This document shows positions 24,329-36,163 of a stretch of 64,000 bases of DNA, piece by piece. The stretch comes from Pleodorina starrii (Eukaryota > Chlorophyta > Chlorophyceae > Chlamydomonadales > Volvocaceae), in contig BRXU01000008.1 in assembly GCA_030267565.1 (NCBI GenBank), positions 2,480,001 through 2,544,000 of the forward strand. The letters run 5' to 3'. Position numbers and translations under genes: made by a program. The notes under the pieces were generated by a model, which ran no database searches, was not told where the DNA came from, and saw nothing but the letters and a program-made list of their open reading frames with translations. Position 1 is the stretch's first letter. Each line of letters starts with the position of its first letter.

Positions 24329-24910
24329 TTAGCGGGTGGTAGTTAGCGTGGTAGTTAGCGGGTGGGTTTTAAGGGGCGGGAGGCGAGAGGCGGGTGGCGG
24401 GGAGACCGGGCGGCGTCGACCTGGAGGGGAGGGAAGGGGAGGGCAGAGCAGGGGAGGGGGGGCTGGTGGGGTCGGGGTTTAGTGCGAGGCGGAGCGAGGG
24501 TCGGTCGCCGCGGAGGCGAGTGGGTGGGTGAGTGAGTAGGTGCTGCAAGGGACGACTGTGCAGCGATTGGGCGACGCCGAAGCGAGTGGAGGAGCGCCCC
24601 TTGCCGTAAGGAAGGGAGAAAGGAAGGGAGAAAGAAAGGAAGGAAGGAAGGAAGGCCGGAGCGGGAGTGACGGCCCGCGGCGATCATCTAACACACACAC
24701 ACACACACGCACACAGGTACGCCGTCGCCGTCGGGTCGGGTCGGGGGTTTACCAACACACCTACCGGTAAACGCAAACCAACCACTGCGATCGGCCCATT
24801 GGCCCATTGGGTTGCGGATCTGGGGGACTGGGACCGATCTGGGTTTGCAGCCGAGACGCGTTGATTGACAGCGGCGGGCTGCAGTCAACAAAACAGGATT
24901 GCAGACATCA

Positions 24911-24967
24911 ATGCCCGGTCAGGAGTCAGATGGGAAGGACGCAGGAGTCCCTGGGAGAGGGGTGGAG
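24911..24967 (+). CDS. candidate first coding exon (19 codons)
   Basis: A possible acceptor (GATTGCAG, ending 24904) is followed by an ATG and 19 codons of acidic/Gly-rich sequence, then a strong GTAAGG donor at 24968. It could start the 26-36 kb gene or a small separate gene with a following exon near 25090-25190 (APEAKEGEQAKATD). The join is not resolved. Confidence 0.3.
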
Positions 24968-25789
24968 GTAAGGGGCGCCAGCGGGGGGTGATGGCCGCGG
25001 GGGCGGCTGCTTCGTTTCGAGTTCGAGTGGACCGGAATGGACCCATATGGGTGCATCCATCCATCCATCCATCCATCCAATCAACCATTCAACCATTCGA
25101 GCAACCGCAAGCAGCTCCCGAGGCAAAGGAAGGCGAGCAGGCCAAGGCAACCGATCTGCTGTGCCACCATTCGATCAATCGATGGTGCTGCAAACGATGT
25201 TGCTCAACTCAACTCAATTGTTGTCTTGTTTGTTGCATGATTTGTGTGGTTGTGTTATCGTTGTTGCGTCGTTGGCAAGTTTGACAAGTTGAAGGGCATT
25301 TCGGTGGGGGCGTTGGCGCCCGAACCGGCCCCCACCTCGGAGGACTCCGCGCCACAACGGCCCCCGTTGCCAAGTAGTTGGACGCTCTGAACAACAGCAT
25401 CACCCGGAAACTGCCAGGTGCATTTATCTTTTCAGGAGATATTAGCATGCCAGAATGCGGAACAGGAAAAAAGAAGAGACGTGATGATCGGATCCAGGTG
25501 CCATGGAAGCAATGCCGTTCTGCATCGGGCGGTTCGGGCCTCATCCTCCGCGCGCGAGGTGGTGCCTCTTCGATGGCAAAGGCTTTTAACCCTTTATACT
25601 ACTGCTCCGGGCGGGGTATAGGTCAACTTTCACCAGTGTACTAGATAGCGCAGATACGACTTTGTGAGACCTCACGCCAGCCCTGGCCCGGCCTGGGCGG
25701 AACGTCGCCATAGCGTTTTGCGCCAACCGTCCTTGCCACACGACAGCTTATACCTTAACATTCTTGTGCTGGTATTTTTTGTTTCAGCC

Positions 25790-25964
25790 TGGCGAGGCGA
25801 GGGAGACATCTCAGCGCCTTTGCAGCGACCGCGGGAGATTTTTCGCGGAGGCGCGAAAAGAGTAAAGCCACCGCGCCGCGATCTGCTTTCTCCACCGTCA
25901 AAAGTGCTACCGGTATTGAAGGACAGATCGGAGGCGCAGCATCGGAGACAACAGCTCCGAAAAG
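25790..25964 (+). other. probable upstream exon of the SAND/Tudor gene
   Basis: A long T-rich tract ending TTTGTTTCAG (25789) and a GTGAGG donor (25965) delimit a 175-nt block. It contains no ATG. Spliced to the acceptor at 26545, the frame that enters Met at 26547 is open across the whole block (SAFAATAGDFSRRREKSK and following Ser/Thr/Lys-rich sequence). It is therefore either a 5' UTR exon or a coding exon lengthening the protein by ~58 residues. Confidence 0.5.
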
Positions 25965-26546
25965 GTGAGGCCGAAGCCGGCGCCCAGAACCTCCAGATCG
26001 CAGCCCTCTTTCTGGCCCGCATGTCGGACCGGTTCAGGCAGCTGGGAGCGCAACGCTTCGCAGCAAGTGCTGTGCCGGGCGGTGCCGCGGCATTGCGAAT
26101 AATATCGGCGGCACAGCGGCCGGCGCTCGGCGTAGTGCGCAGCCGCTCGGCGGAGACTGGCCTCCTCGCGGGGAAATGACCCGTGGGTCGGTTTCTGGCG
26201 GGCGCAGCGCACTGACAATAGAACAGCACGTCGTGGCCTCCCGCTGGCCACAATATCCATCTTCCGACGAGTCGACAGTCTTGGCTTTTGAAGACCCACA
26301 AACGCGTTACGCGTTCCTCACTTCCGCACTGGCTCGCCGACCGACCCACCGACCCACGGGTCACTCGGGGGTCCAAACAGACGCCGCTCCTGAGGCCCGC
26401 CTCCGCGGCTTCGCCCCGTAATTCTATGGCCCTGGCGTCATCTACGCCATCCCCCTCTTGGATTACTTCACAAAACCCAAAACCCAATTGTTTCCTTTTC
26501 AAGGTGTGTACCGCCCCTGTACTGTACGGCTGCTTCTGATCGCAGG

Positions 26547-29500
26547 ATGCAGCAGTCCCGCTCCGATGGCGCGCTACTGTCCAGCCCCGAAACTCCCCAC
26601 GCCAGCGGCAGCGAGGCGGGCGCCGAATCGGCACGCGGGCTGCAGCACGGCCACTCCGCGCCCAGCGCGCCTGGATCCAGATCCTGGCCTGGATCCGGAT
26701 TCGGTTACTCGTTAAGCGCAGCCGGGCCGCTCGACAACACGCCGTCTGGATCCAGTGCGCCTGCCGATGGATCCAACCCGCCTGGATTCGTCGGGGGGAC
26801 GGGGCCGTCGTTTCCTCGAAGTCCATCTGGCAGGCGGCGGCCCGTGTTTGGAGGCGGGATCGCGGCGAGGGCAGCGGCGAATCTCAGCGGGTCATCTGCC
26901 GCGGCGGCGGCGGCGGCGGCGCCTGGCACGAGCTCGCTGCCGTCGCCGCCATCACAGGAGCAGCCAGCCGCAGCGGCGGCGGTGGCATTGCCCCGGCCGC
27001 CGCAGGAGCATCAGCAGGTGTGGAAAGCACTTTAACCGGGGCTTGAAGAGATGAAGACCGGGGATATTTTACCGTAGTAGTTACCGTATATTTGTGAGGT
27101 ACGAAGATATTGCTGAATCTGGGTCTGGAAACTGGGTCGGCACTCGGCCGTCGCGGACGGATTCCTCCCTCCACGATTCACCACGCGCTGCTAATTCGCC
27201 TCCTTAGAATGGCAACATGGCAACCACCACCAGCCCAAGCACCATGCACAGACCGACCGACCCGGGCATTGAATCGTGAACTCGTGACTCACCACCACCC
27301 CTCAACGTCCCCGCTGCCTCCTCTCTCTCCCCGTGGTCCGTCTTTTCCCCCTTCCCCCACCGCCGCCGCCGTTGATGATGCAGCTACCCGCCGGGACCGT
27401 CGGGACCGCGCCAAGCGGCTCATCCGCGGTATCAGCCGCGCTGCCGGTCGGCGCTGACGCGGCAGCGGCGGCGCCGCCGCTGCCCCTGTCGCCACCGAAT
27501 CTGCCGCTGCCGCCACAGCGGCAGCAGCAGCAACAGCATTCAGGTGGACCAACGGAGGGGGATGTGGGTCAGGAGTCGGCGGAGCCGACGGCGGATACCG
27601 CCGCCTTGGGTCTGCTAGAGGCGTCGCAGCCCGTCGCCGCCGCCGTTGGGGCCAACGATGACCAGGAGGAGCAGGAGGAGGACGGCAGGCCGCCTCGCGC
27701 ACCGCCGCCGTGGCCGCGGCCGCGGCCGCCGCCGGCGGCGGCGGCGCATCGACACACGGCGGCGTCGCTGTCGCCGCCGCCGCCGCCGGCGTCGTTAGTT
27801 GCCCTGAAGCAGGAACCGCAGGAGCCGCATCAAGGGGAGGAAGGGGAGGAGGAGGAGGAGGAGCAGAAGCAGAGGCGGCGGCCGGAGCGAGGCAGCAGCG
27901 GCCAGAGGTGCGATGCAGCCAGGGCGAAGCAGGGCGGCGCAGGAGGCCGGGGGCAGGAGCCGCCGCCGGTGGGGTACGCGGTGGAGTGTAACGGCCACCC
28001 GGGCATGTTCTACCCACAGCTCTACGTCATCGTTTGCAGGTGAGGGAGGGAATCTGGGAATGGGCATCAGTTGCTGCTAACGAGGGTTACCGTAATACGA
28101 GCAAATTTCACCGTCTTACACAAATCACAGCACAAATCGGATGTGAGGGAATGGGCATTGGATGTGTGCGGGGACATTACCGGTGGCAGGAATACCAAAT
28201 GGGTAATAAACGGAACGTGCCGGACGATGAGAGGGTGGGAGTGGGCAGTGGGTAGAGGGGTGTGCTTCTGAGTGCGTTTGAAAGAGAGCGGGGAAACAGA
28301 GGGTGCGAGAAAGCACACGGGTCTGGAATAAGGACCGACTTGGAATTGGGGCTAAGGGTACAACTTGATGGAGATGAGCAAACGGGGGTATACTGCTTGG
28401 ATGGTGTACTTCGATGAATCGGCGGCAGTCATTGGGGCCTCCCTCCACCAGTAAGCGTGCAGTGGGCCCCCTCTGTACCCCTCCTCCCTCCCAAGTGCCA
28501 CGTCGCGTCGCAACACGCGCCATTTCCCCCGGCCTTGTGCCTGAGGCCTTGTTCCCGAGGCCTGACGCCTGCGGCTTGGACGAACTGTTCCTGCAGTGAA
28601 CCCAAATGAGTTCCCACGCTCAGGCTTGGTGCTTGCGATTGAAGTTGGGTGTTGGGTTTCGGCCAAGGAAGATGGGAAACGCGCGCACAGAAATTTGGGG
28701 TCAACCTGCCATTGTCAACCGGGGGCACTCCCATCTGCTTCCCATTTGCTTGCGGTGGTGTTCTAAGATCGTCCCTGCCTCCCTTTCTGCCAAAAGGATT
28801 CGCTTAGCTTGTTAGCTAGCAACTGCCGTAATGACCAAAAGAGTTTCAATTCGTAAGATGAATTCGTAAGATGCGGGCTCCTAATTTGTTAGGACGCGTT
28901 TGCGTAATACCGGTGCGAGGTGGTCGTTGCGGTTACGCGATGTCGTAAGGTTATTTGTCATGGACTGCAGTCCTTGCAGGTTGCAGCAGTTGGTTGTCGT
29001 TCTCGCTGTTTTCTCATCTCTACCCTTATTTAGATGTCACCTCTGCACGAACAAAATGGGATATAAGGTTTGAAAAATTAGAAGAACAACAGTACAAAAC
29101 CAAAAACTAACCGCCAACCGTCGGCGTAATAAAGCTCAATCGACGGCGGTTTCCTTTCCGGCAGCCCGGAATTTCCCGGCCATTTGCCCATAACCGCCAT
29201 AACTCCGGCCATAAATTTTAAGCTCCTCGCACTGGGCTTCATGCGGTAACTTCTCTGCAGCCTGAGAACCATACACGTGACATCTACAACAACATCATGT
29301 ACCCTCAGTCACCATGTCTGGTACCCTTTCCGAGCTCTGAGGGAGTGGGGGTCGTCCGACGCACGTAAACCGTCCTATCGAATACGTCCTATCGAAGTGT
29401 TGCAAAGTGAGCATTGCGCGCCCCAGCGGCCCTGTGCACAAAGCCGTACAAAACGCGCGTCTCTCCCCCCTCTCCCCCCAGCCCACCCAAACCATGCAGT

Positions 29501-31374
29501 CACCCGCAGCTATCGCACCCTCACCAGCATGCTCGACCCAACCCACACATCAACCGCCAGCCTGCCACCACGCCTCCCCCCAACCCCCTCATCAAACCGC
29601 TCTCGCGCACCATCCCCTCAATCTTCAAAGTTTCTCCCAAACCCTAAAACCACCCTAAGACCACAGAAACTACAAGCATTCTTCAGAGCGCACAGAAGCC
29701 CAACCAAAGCCACCCACGCTCCACACGGCACATACACAAACACGTCCGCCGTCCGCCTCCTTTCCCCGCTGCCCCTACGCCACACCGAACCACCACCCGC
29801 ATGGACCACCCCACACGCCAGGTGCGGCCGCTGCATGGCTGAGTCGCGAGACCGCGGAAAGAGCTTCTACCCCTTTGACTTCGAGCGCCACGCCGGCATG
29901 GGCGCAAACAAACGCTGGAAGAGCACCGTCCGCAAGGTCGGCCCGCGCAGCGGCAGCGGCAGCACCAGCAGCGGCAGCGGCGGCGGCGGCGGCACGCTCA
30001 GCCTGGGTCGCTTCATGGATCTTAACGGCATCCGGATCGACCAGGCCGCCCTCAGTCGCTGCAACCTCCACGCAGCGCCGCCGCCGCCGGTCTACGTACC
30101 GGAAGGAGACGGAGGCGGCGGCGGAGGAGGAGAGCGCGGCGGTCGCGCCGGTTCGAGCGGTGGCAGCGGCGCCGCTGCCAAGGCGGCGGCGCCGCCGGCG
30201 GCGCCGCCGGTGGCGGCCGGTGCGCTCCGCGCTCCGTTGGCGGCCAGCTACAGCCAGCTGGGCCCTCGCCACCGGGCGGCGTTGTTCCCGCAGCTGCCGA
30301 CGAGTGTCCCACGGGTCATTCCGCCGGAGCTCCAGGGTGGGTGCAGGGTGGAGGGTGCAGGGTGGAGGGATGGGAGGAGGGTGGCGCCCATCGAGGGGTA
30401 AATGCTCAATGCCCGTCGCACTAATTGTTGTCGTACGATATGTCGTATCCCGAGATCGAAATGAATGTCTCGGAGTACCTAGCGATACATACGGCCATAT
30501 GGCTGAGACCTCTCTCGGAAACTGGGTCCCTGTGGGCCCTAAGGGCCGAGTTGTACGTACTTTTGACAAGTTCTGGGCCTGTCTTCGCTTTGCCGGTTTG
30601 CTGTGACGAAACGAATTGCCATCCGCCTTCCGTACTCGTGCCGTACAGGCGAGGCGATGGTGGGCCACCGCATCCGCGTGTACTGGCCGCTGGACAAGGT
30701 GTACTACTCCGGTACGGTAACGTCGTACAACGCCGGATCCCGTTGTCCGTACGGCGTCGACTACGACGACGGCGACACCGAGAATGTCAACCTCAGCAAG
30801 GAAAACTGGCAGTTGGACGAGCGAGATCGCAAACCGCTCCCGCCGGCCTTCCTGGAGCGAGTCCTGACGCCAGCCAGCGTCGCCGCCGCCGCGGCGGCGG
30901 CGCCGCCGGCCACCGGCAAGCAGGCGGCGGGCGGCAGCGGCAGCGGCAGCGGCAGCGGCAGCGGCAGCGGCGGCGGCGCCGCCGCCTCTCCGGCCAAAAG
31001 TCCGCAAGGAGCGGCCGCGGCGGCAGCACAGCTACCGCCGCCGCTGCCGCCGCTGCCGCCGCTGCCGCCGCTGCCGCCGCTGCCGCCACCGCCGCCGCCG
31101 CCGCCGAAGCAGGTGACGCCGGTTGCAGCCGCGTCAAGCCAGGGCGCCCGCTTTCCAGGGAGCCCTGGCACGCTGGCGCGCGGAGCAAGCGGCGGCGCCG
31201 CCATTGCAGCGGCGGCAGCGCGAGCGCCGTTGGCCGCTGCGGGGCCGCCGCTGCTACCGCCGCCGCCACCGCCGCCACCGCCGCCGCCAGTACCCGGATC
31301 GTCGCGAGGTGTGGCGACAGCTTCAAGCACACAACTGGGTATGTCGGCCTTGGGAGCCAGCCTGACTCACCCAC

Positions 31375-31407
<33 letters not shown>

Positions 31408-33098
31408 GGCCGCAACAGCAGTTGCTGCAGCAACGGTTACAGTTGCAGCAACCGCCGCAGCCGCCGCCGCTGCCGACGCAGCAGCAGCAACAGCAGCAAC
31501 CGCCGCTGTCAGCGCAGCAGCAGCCGCACTTTGTGTTGCAGCTGCAGCCGTTACAATGGGACGCCGCAAACAACCAGCCGACCGCGATCCCGCAACTGCG
31601 GCAGCAGCAGCAGCAGCAGCTGCAGCAGGCACAGCACAGTCGCGGGTTCGGCCCCCAGGCAGCGACGGATGGTGACGGTGCGTCCAGACCGACGCAATCG
31701 ATTCAGCTCAACCGCAGATCCGGATCGGGATTTGGATCCGGATCAGGATTTGGATCCGGATCGGGGTCCATGCCGCTGCTCCTGATGCCAGTCCCTCAAA
31801 GCGATTCTCGTCCGGGTCGGGATCGCGGTTGGGGTCGGCGGGAGGGACCGCCTCAGCGGGAGGAGCAGGAGGAGGAGCAGGAGCAGCAGGAGCAACCGCA
31901 GCTGCTGCTGCTGCCGCCGCCGCCGCCAGCGGATTTACCGAGGAGGCTGGGGGCGGAGGAGGAGGCGGCGGCGGCCGACGGCGGCGCCGGCGGGCAAAAC
32001 AAGGACGGCGCCGTTGCCACCGAGGCGGCTGCGCAGTCCATCCCGACGGCCCCGGTCCCGACTTGCAGCGCCGACGTGCAGCCCACGGCAGCGGCGGCGG
32101 CGGCGGCGGCGCCGCCGCCGCCGCTGCTGGCGGAGGGACGGCAGAATGCCGACGGCGTGGATCCGGCGGCGGCGGCGGCGGTGCCTGTCGCGACGACGCC
32201 GGGATTGCTTTCCGAGGCAGACGAGGTACGGCAAGCTGCAGTCGGGTTCGGAGCGGCGGCGCGTGAGCGCTACGTCGCTGCGGACGGCGCCGCCGGCGGC
32301 GAGGCCTTGGATGTGGACGACGGCGCCGGATGCGGCGTCGTGGCGGACGTGGAGACGGCGGCGGAAGAGGCGCCGAAGACAGCGGCCGCAGCTGCAAACG
32401 CCAACGCCGAAATTGCCCCCGAAACAGCTGCAGCAGCTGACGCGGCTGCTGCTGACGCGGCTGCTGCTGACGCGGCTGCTGCTGACGCGGCTGCTGCTGA
32501 CGCGGCAGCTGCTGACGTGGCAGCTGGCGATGTGGGTTTCACTGACGCAGACGGGTGGGGTGCGGCGGCCCGCAGGGAGTTGGGGGCGGAGGCCGAGGCA
32601 GACCTGGCGGCGGCGGCGGCGGCGGCAGGGCCGACGGAGGTGGAGGCTTGGCTGGAGGCGGTTGAGTCGGAGGTGACGCCGGCGGATGACTCCGCCGCTG
32701 CCGCTGCCGGCGCCGCCGCCGCCGCCGCGGAAGACGAGCTGGAGCAGGAGCAGCAGTATCAGGGGCAGGAGCAGGAGCAGCAGGGGGAGGAGGACGAGGA
32801 GGAACGGACGCAGGGGCAGCAGGGGCAAGGGGCGGCGGCGGCGGCGGTGGAGGTAGCGGAAGCGGAAGCGGAGGCGCCATTAAATGTGGATGGCGGCAAC
32901 GAGGCCGAGGCGGAGGCGGAGGAGGAGGCGACGGTGGCAGTGCACGGCAGCAGCCCGGCGGGTGGGGCGGCCCAAGCGCCGGAGGTCGTGCTCGCTGCAG
33001 GCAGAAGGAACCGGCGGCGGTCAGCCAGCGAAGCGGGGAGGGACGGCGGCGACGGCGGCGGCGACGGCGGCGGCGACGGCGGCGGCGACGGCGGCGGC

Positions 33099-33129
<31 letters not shown>

Positions 33130-36100
33130 GTGGCGGCGGCAGCGCCCAAATTCACGACAGCGATGTTCGCAGTTTTCTGGATGAGGAGGAGGAGGAGGAG
33201 TCGTTATCAGAGATTGATGATGGTGAGGAGGAGGGTGAGGAGGAGGAGGGTGAGGAGGAGGAGAGGTCAGGTGGGGAGGCGGCAGCGGCGGTGTTACCAG
33301 AGGCGTCGCCAGAGGCGGAGGAGGAGCCGCAGCACGAGAACGAGAACGATGATACGGAAACGGAGGACTTGGAGTTTGCGGCGCTGGGCGAGGCGGCGGC
33401 GGAGCCGTCGCCGTCGCCGGCGGCGCAACGACGGGTGTCTCCTCCTCACGGCCATCGCCAGCGGGGCCGCGTTGCGGCCGCCGTCGCCGCCGACGGCGGC
33501 GGCGGCGGCGCCGCCGCCGCCAAGGCGGCGGCGCGCCGCATGATGGCGGCGGCGGCGGCGGCCGCCGGCGGGCTTGACGGCGCGCTGCCGGTGGTGTGCA
33601 ATCAGGTGGCCGGCGCCTTTCTGCTGCGGCACCAGTTGATTGCTTGCCACTGCCAGGAGTGCAGGTCACGACCCACGGGTCGGTGGATGTGCTGGACGCC
33701 GATCGGCTTCGAGGAGCACGCGGGTGGGTTGAGGGGAGACGCAGTCGGACGCGGATGGGAGTGGGGATCTTTGGCGTTCGCGTGGCGGCGTGGGGCTGGG
33801 TTGCGGTTGGTTGGGCAGTACGGCACCCCAAGGAACATGTTGTACGACATGCTGGACGAGCCTCAACCGTCAACCTTCAACCCACAGCGCACACCACCAC
33901 CATCACAGCATCACTCCCTAAGAATGCTCCCCCACGCAGATCAATCCAGAGCTATCACACCGTGTCGATCAAAACCCATTACGGCCTCGCTCTGTCTCAC
34001 TGCCTCCATCCTGACGCTGTAGGCATGCGCAGCAGCAAGAAGTGGAAGAACAGCATCCGGCTGGGCGCGCTGCAGCAGCAGCCAGCGAGCATCGCTTTCG
34101 GTTCCGCCGCCGCCGCCGCCGCCGCCGCTGAGCCACTCCCACACGCGACGGCGGCGCCGCCGCTGTCACTCCCTGGCGCCGGCGACGTGACCCCCAACAT
34201 GGCTCTCGGCGAGTGGCTGGATCGGCGGGGGCTGGTGGTGGTGGCCCCTGGCAAGGAGCGGCGGCGGGAGGTGGAGGTGGCGGAGGTGGAGCGCTGTATC
34301 CGGGTGGGTGGGCGGAAAAAAGATACCGCAGCGAAGTGACGGAGAGGGCGTTAGCGAGGAGCGGACCCTTGCTCGCTAACCCGCTCGCCCTGCGTGGGAG
34401 GGTGGTTGGGTGGTTTGGTTCCGTATCCAACTTTGGGGGGCTCCCTCCTATTCGGGCTCGTTTTGTAGCTACCGATATTGCTGCTGCGGCACCTATATCT
34501 GCTGTCCTTTTAATGGGCCAGTCCGGATGCTGAGATTCTGGGAGATTCCCGACCGATCGACCGCCAGACCGACAGACCGATCGGGGCCGACCGACCGACC
34601 GGAAAACATCTGACCCCCGGCGTCCCCCCAAACTTCCTCGAAGGTCCGCTTTACCAACGACGCATTGCATCCTTTACCCCTCTGCCCCTCTCAACCCCAC
34701 CCATTCTTGCACATTCACTCTTCAAATCCAACCCCCACCACCCCCACCCCACAGGCTCGTCTGTCGGTACCCTGGGCGCCGCAAGGCTCAGCCGGCGACG
34801 GCGCCGCCGACTTCTCCCCTGGAGCGGTCCAGCCGACACCGCTGGGGAAGCCCGCCGGCGGCGGCAGGAGAGTCAGCGGCGGCGGCGCCGCCGCTGCCAG
34901 GCCCGCGGCGGAGCGCCCCGGCGGCCCCGACGTGCCGTACACAGCGGCGCCGCCAGGTGACACGTCGCGGAAGCGCGGCCCGGCGGCGGCCGCCGCCGCC
35001 GCTGCTGGCGTCGGCGACGCCGACGGAGCGCCGTCGGCGCCCAAGCGCACGAAGCTCGAGGCGGCGGCGGTGCAGCGCCGTGCAAGCGGTGGTGGCGGCA
35101 GCGGCAGCGGCAGCGGCAGCGGCAGCGGCAGCGGCAAACAGATCGCGGGCCGGAGTCTCTCCTACGGGGGGGTTGCTGGGGCCATCCCGGGCGGCGGCGT
35201 CGGTGGGGGCCGGTCCTCGGCCGCGGCGGAGCCGGGCGGCGGCGGCGGTGGCGGCGGCGGCGGCGGCGGGGGGGCGGTCGACAGGGGCGCGGAGGCGGCT
35301 GCTGGCGGCGGCGCCGGCAGCAGCGCTGTGGTGGCGCAGGGGCAGGGCTACAAGGTGTGACTGGCTGCCCCTGACCCATTTGACGCCTTTCCCGCCGTTT
35401 CTTTCGCACATCTCTCATTCGCCAATCTCGTCTTATCTCGTCTCCTACCGGTATCGCATCGACTTGACTCGTCTTGTATTGCCTTGGCTGTTTGCCTTGG
35501 CAAAAACCTCTTCTCATTTTGTCTTGTGCTCCTGCCTTGAGCCCTTGGCTTGGCTTGGCTTGGCTTGGCTTGGCTTGGCTTGCTGCTTTACTATCCGCGT
35601 CACTCTCTCTTTATCTGTGGCCCCGCCCTGCCTCCCATAGCCCCATGAGACATGTGCTGCGACTGCGACTCCGACTGCCACAGGTGGTCCGATGCGGTGA
35701 ACCCCCGGGCTTCGAGGTCTTCTGCTTGGTGCCCGGATTCCGGGTGAGTGGGGGGACAGGGGGAGAGGAAGAGGAGGAGAGAAGGGGAGAGGAGCGGGGC
35801 ATGGCAGGCATGGGCGGGAGATTTACGAGGGTGTTTCGGCTCCTTGATCGTGGTAATGCGGTAATGCTTTTGTTTCGTATCCCGCGCCCCCGGTCCCCAG
35901 CCTCCCCCTCGACCATATTCCGCCCGCCTCCGCCTCCGCCTCCTCCTCCCGCTTCTCCGCAGATGGAGGAAGTTTCCGTACGTGCGTACGACTGCGGCAA
36001 GCTCATCATCCGCGCGCACCCGCTCGATGCTGAGCGTGCTGCGCTTTGGAGCATCGCCCCGTTGTGCCACGTCATCCAACTGCCGCGGGGGGTGCGGGCG

Positions 36101-36163
36101 GACAGCGCGCAGGCGCTCATGACGCTGCACGGACAGCTGTACGTGCGAGTGAATGACGTGTGA
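26547..36163 (+). CDS. SAND-like / Tudor-like / HSP20-like domain protein, putative chromatin or transcription regulator (~1952 aa)
   Basis: Exons: 26547-27017, 27384-28039, 29822-30336, 30649-33723, 34023-34303, 34755-35354, 35684-35743, 35963-36163; 5859 nt. The first ATG used here may be internal. Module 1 (~352-440): C-N-G-H...C-x-C-x-x-C, then FYPFDFERHAG and KRWKSTVRK, spanning the long intron. Module 2 (~1524-1590): VVCNQ...CHCQEC, TPIGFEEHAG, SKKWKNSIRL. Both resemble SAND-type DNA-binding cores (FE-x-x-AG...KWK-x-S-[IV]-R), and each is followed by an LG-x-[FW]-[ML] strand. Between them, residues ~551-602 (VGHRIRVYWPLDKVYYSGTV...YDDGDTENVNLSKENWQL) match the Tudor-like module of plant chromatin proteins. 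The last two exons (FEVFCLVPGFRMEEV...LIIRAHP...TLHGQLYVRV) match the HSP20-like C-terminal domain of plant ARID-HSP20 proteins. Linkers are long Ala/Gly/Gln/Pro/acidic tracts. A nuclear regulatory role is inferred. No ARID domain was seen. Confidence 0.8.
28040..29821 (+). other. 1.78-kb intron containing an AT-rich island
   Basis: This intron interrupts SAND-like module 1 between VIVC and the CxxC pair and is several times longer than the other introns here. About 28.8-29.28 kb is AT-rich. Near the 3' end is a Pro/Thr-rich, CA-biased open stretch with a single CCCTAAAA motif at ~29643. No transposase-like frame or clear terminal repeats were seen. Confidence 0.6.
32436..32518 (+). repeat. 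15-bp coding tandem repeat (ADAAA)
   Basis: Five to six copies of GCTGACGCGGCTGCT encode Ala-Asp-Ala-Ala-Ala repeats in the big third-domain exon. Related coding repeats nearby encode GSGSGS (30930-30975), poly-Gln (31376-31410) and GDGGG (33047-33138). Confidence 0.85.
34316..34354 (+). repeat. intronic 39-bp block shared with the receptor-kinase gene
   Basis: A block near the 5' end of the intron after exon 5 (core ACCGCAGCGAAG) matches 39823-39861 at 35 of 39 positions. A shorter exact match (15 nt) lies at 55181-55195. Confidence 0.75.
34703..34729 (+). repeat. intronic TTCACTCTTCAAA block near an acceptor
   Basis: Third copy of the 27-nt block seen at 18317-18343 and 23135-23160. Here it ends 25 nt before the splice acceptor at 34754, almost the same spacing as in the 18-kb intron. 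Confidence 0.7.
35545..35583 (+). repeat. TTGGC microsatellite in an intron
   Basis: Seven to eight tandem TTGGC units lie in the intron before the HSP20-like exons. Confidence 0.9.

Larger units (their letters stand above)
24329..26545. other. spacer with candidate 5' exons of the 26-36 kb gene
   Basis: G-rich purine sequence, GGAA repeats (24618-24656), CA repeats (24690-24715) and a CATC microsatellite (25046-25078). An ATG exon at 24911-24967 (MPGQESDGKDAGVPGRGVE, donor GTAAGG) and an exon-like block at 25790-25964 are listed separately. The frame at 25266-25389 (KGISVGALAPEPAPTSED) could be a further exon ending in TGA. I could not join these confidently. Confidence 0.4.

Noticed and set aside
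25672..26826. 384-codon minus-strand frame
   Set aside because: Overlaps the plus-strand exon block 25790-25964 and the first SAND/Tudor exon. No domain or splice support on the minus strand.
34755..35360. SAND/Tudor gene ending at the TGA at 35358
   Set aside because: AAG|GTGTGA at 35354 can act as a donor in phase with the next exon, and the following two exons encode an HSP20-like domain lacking its own good start. Joining is preferred, though an alternative short isoform is possible.
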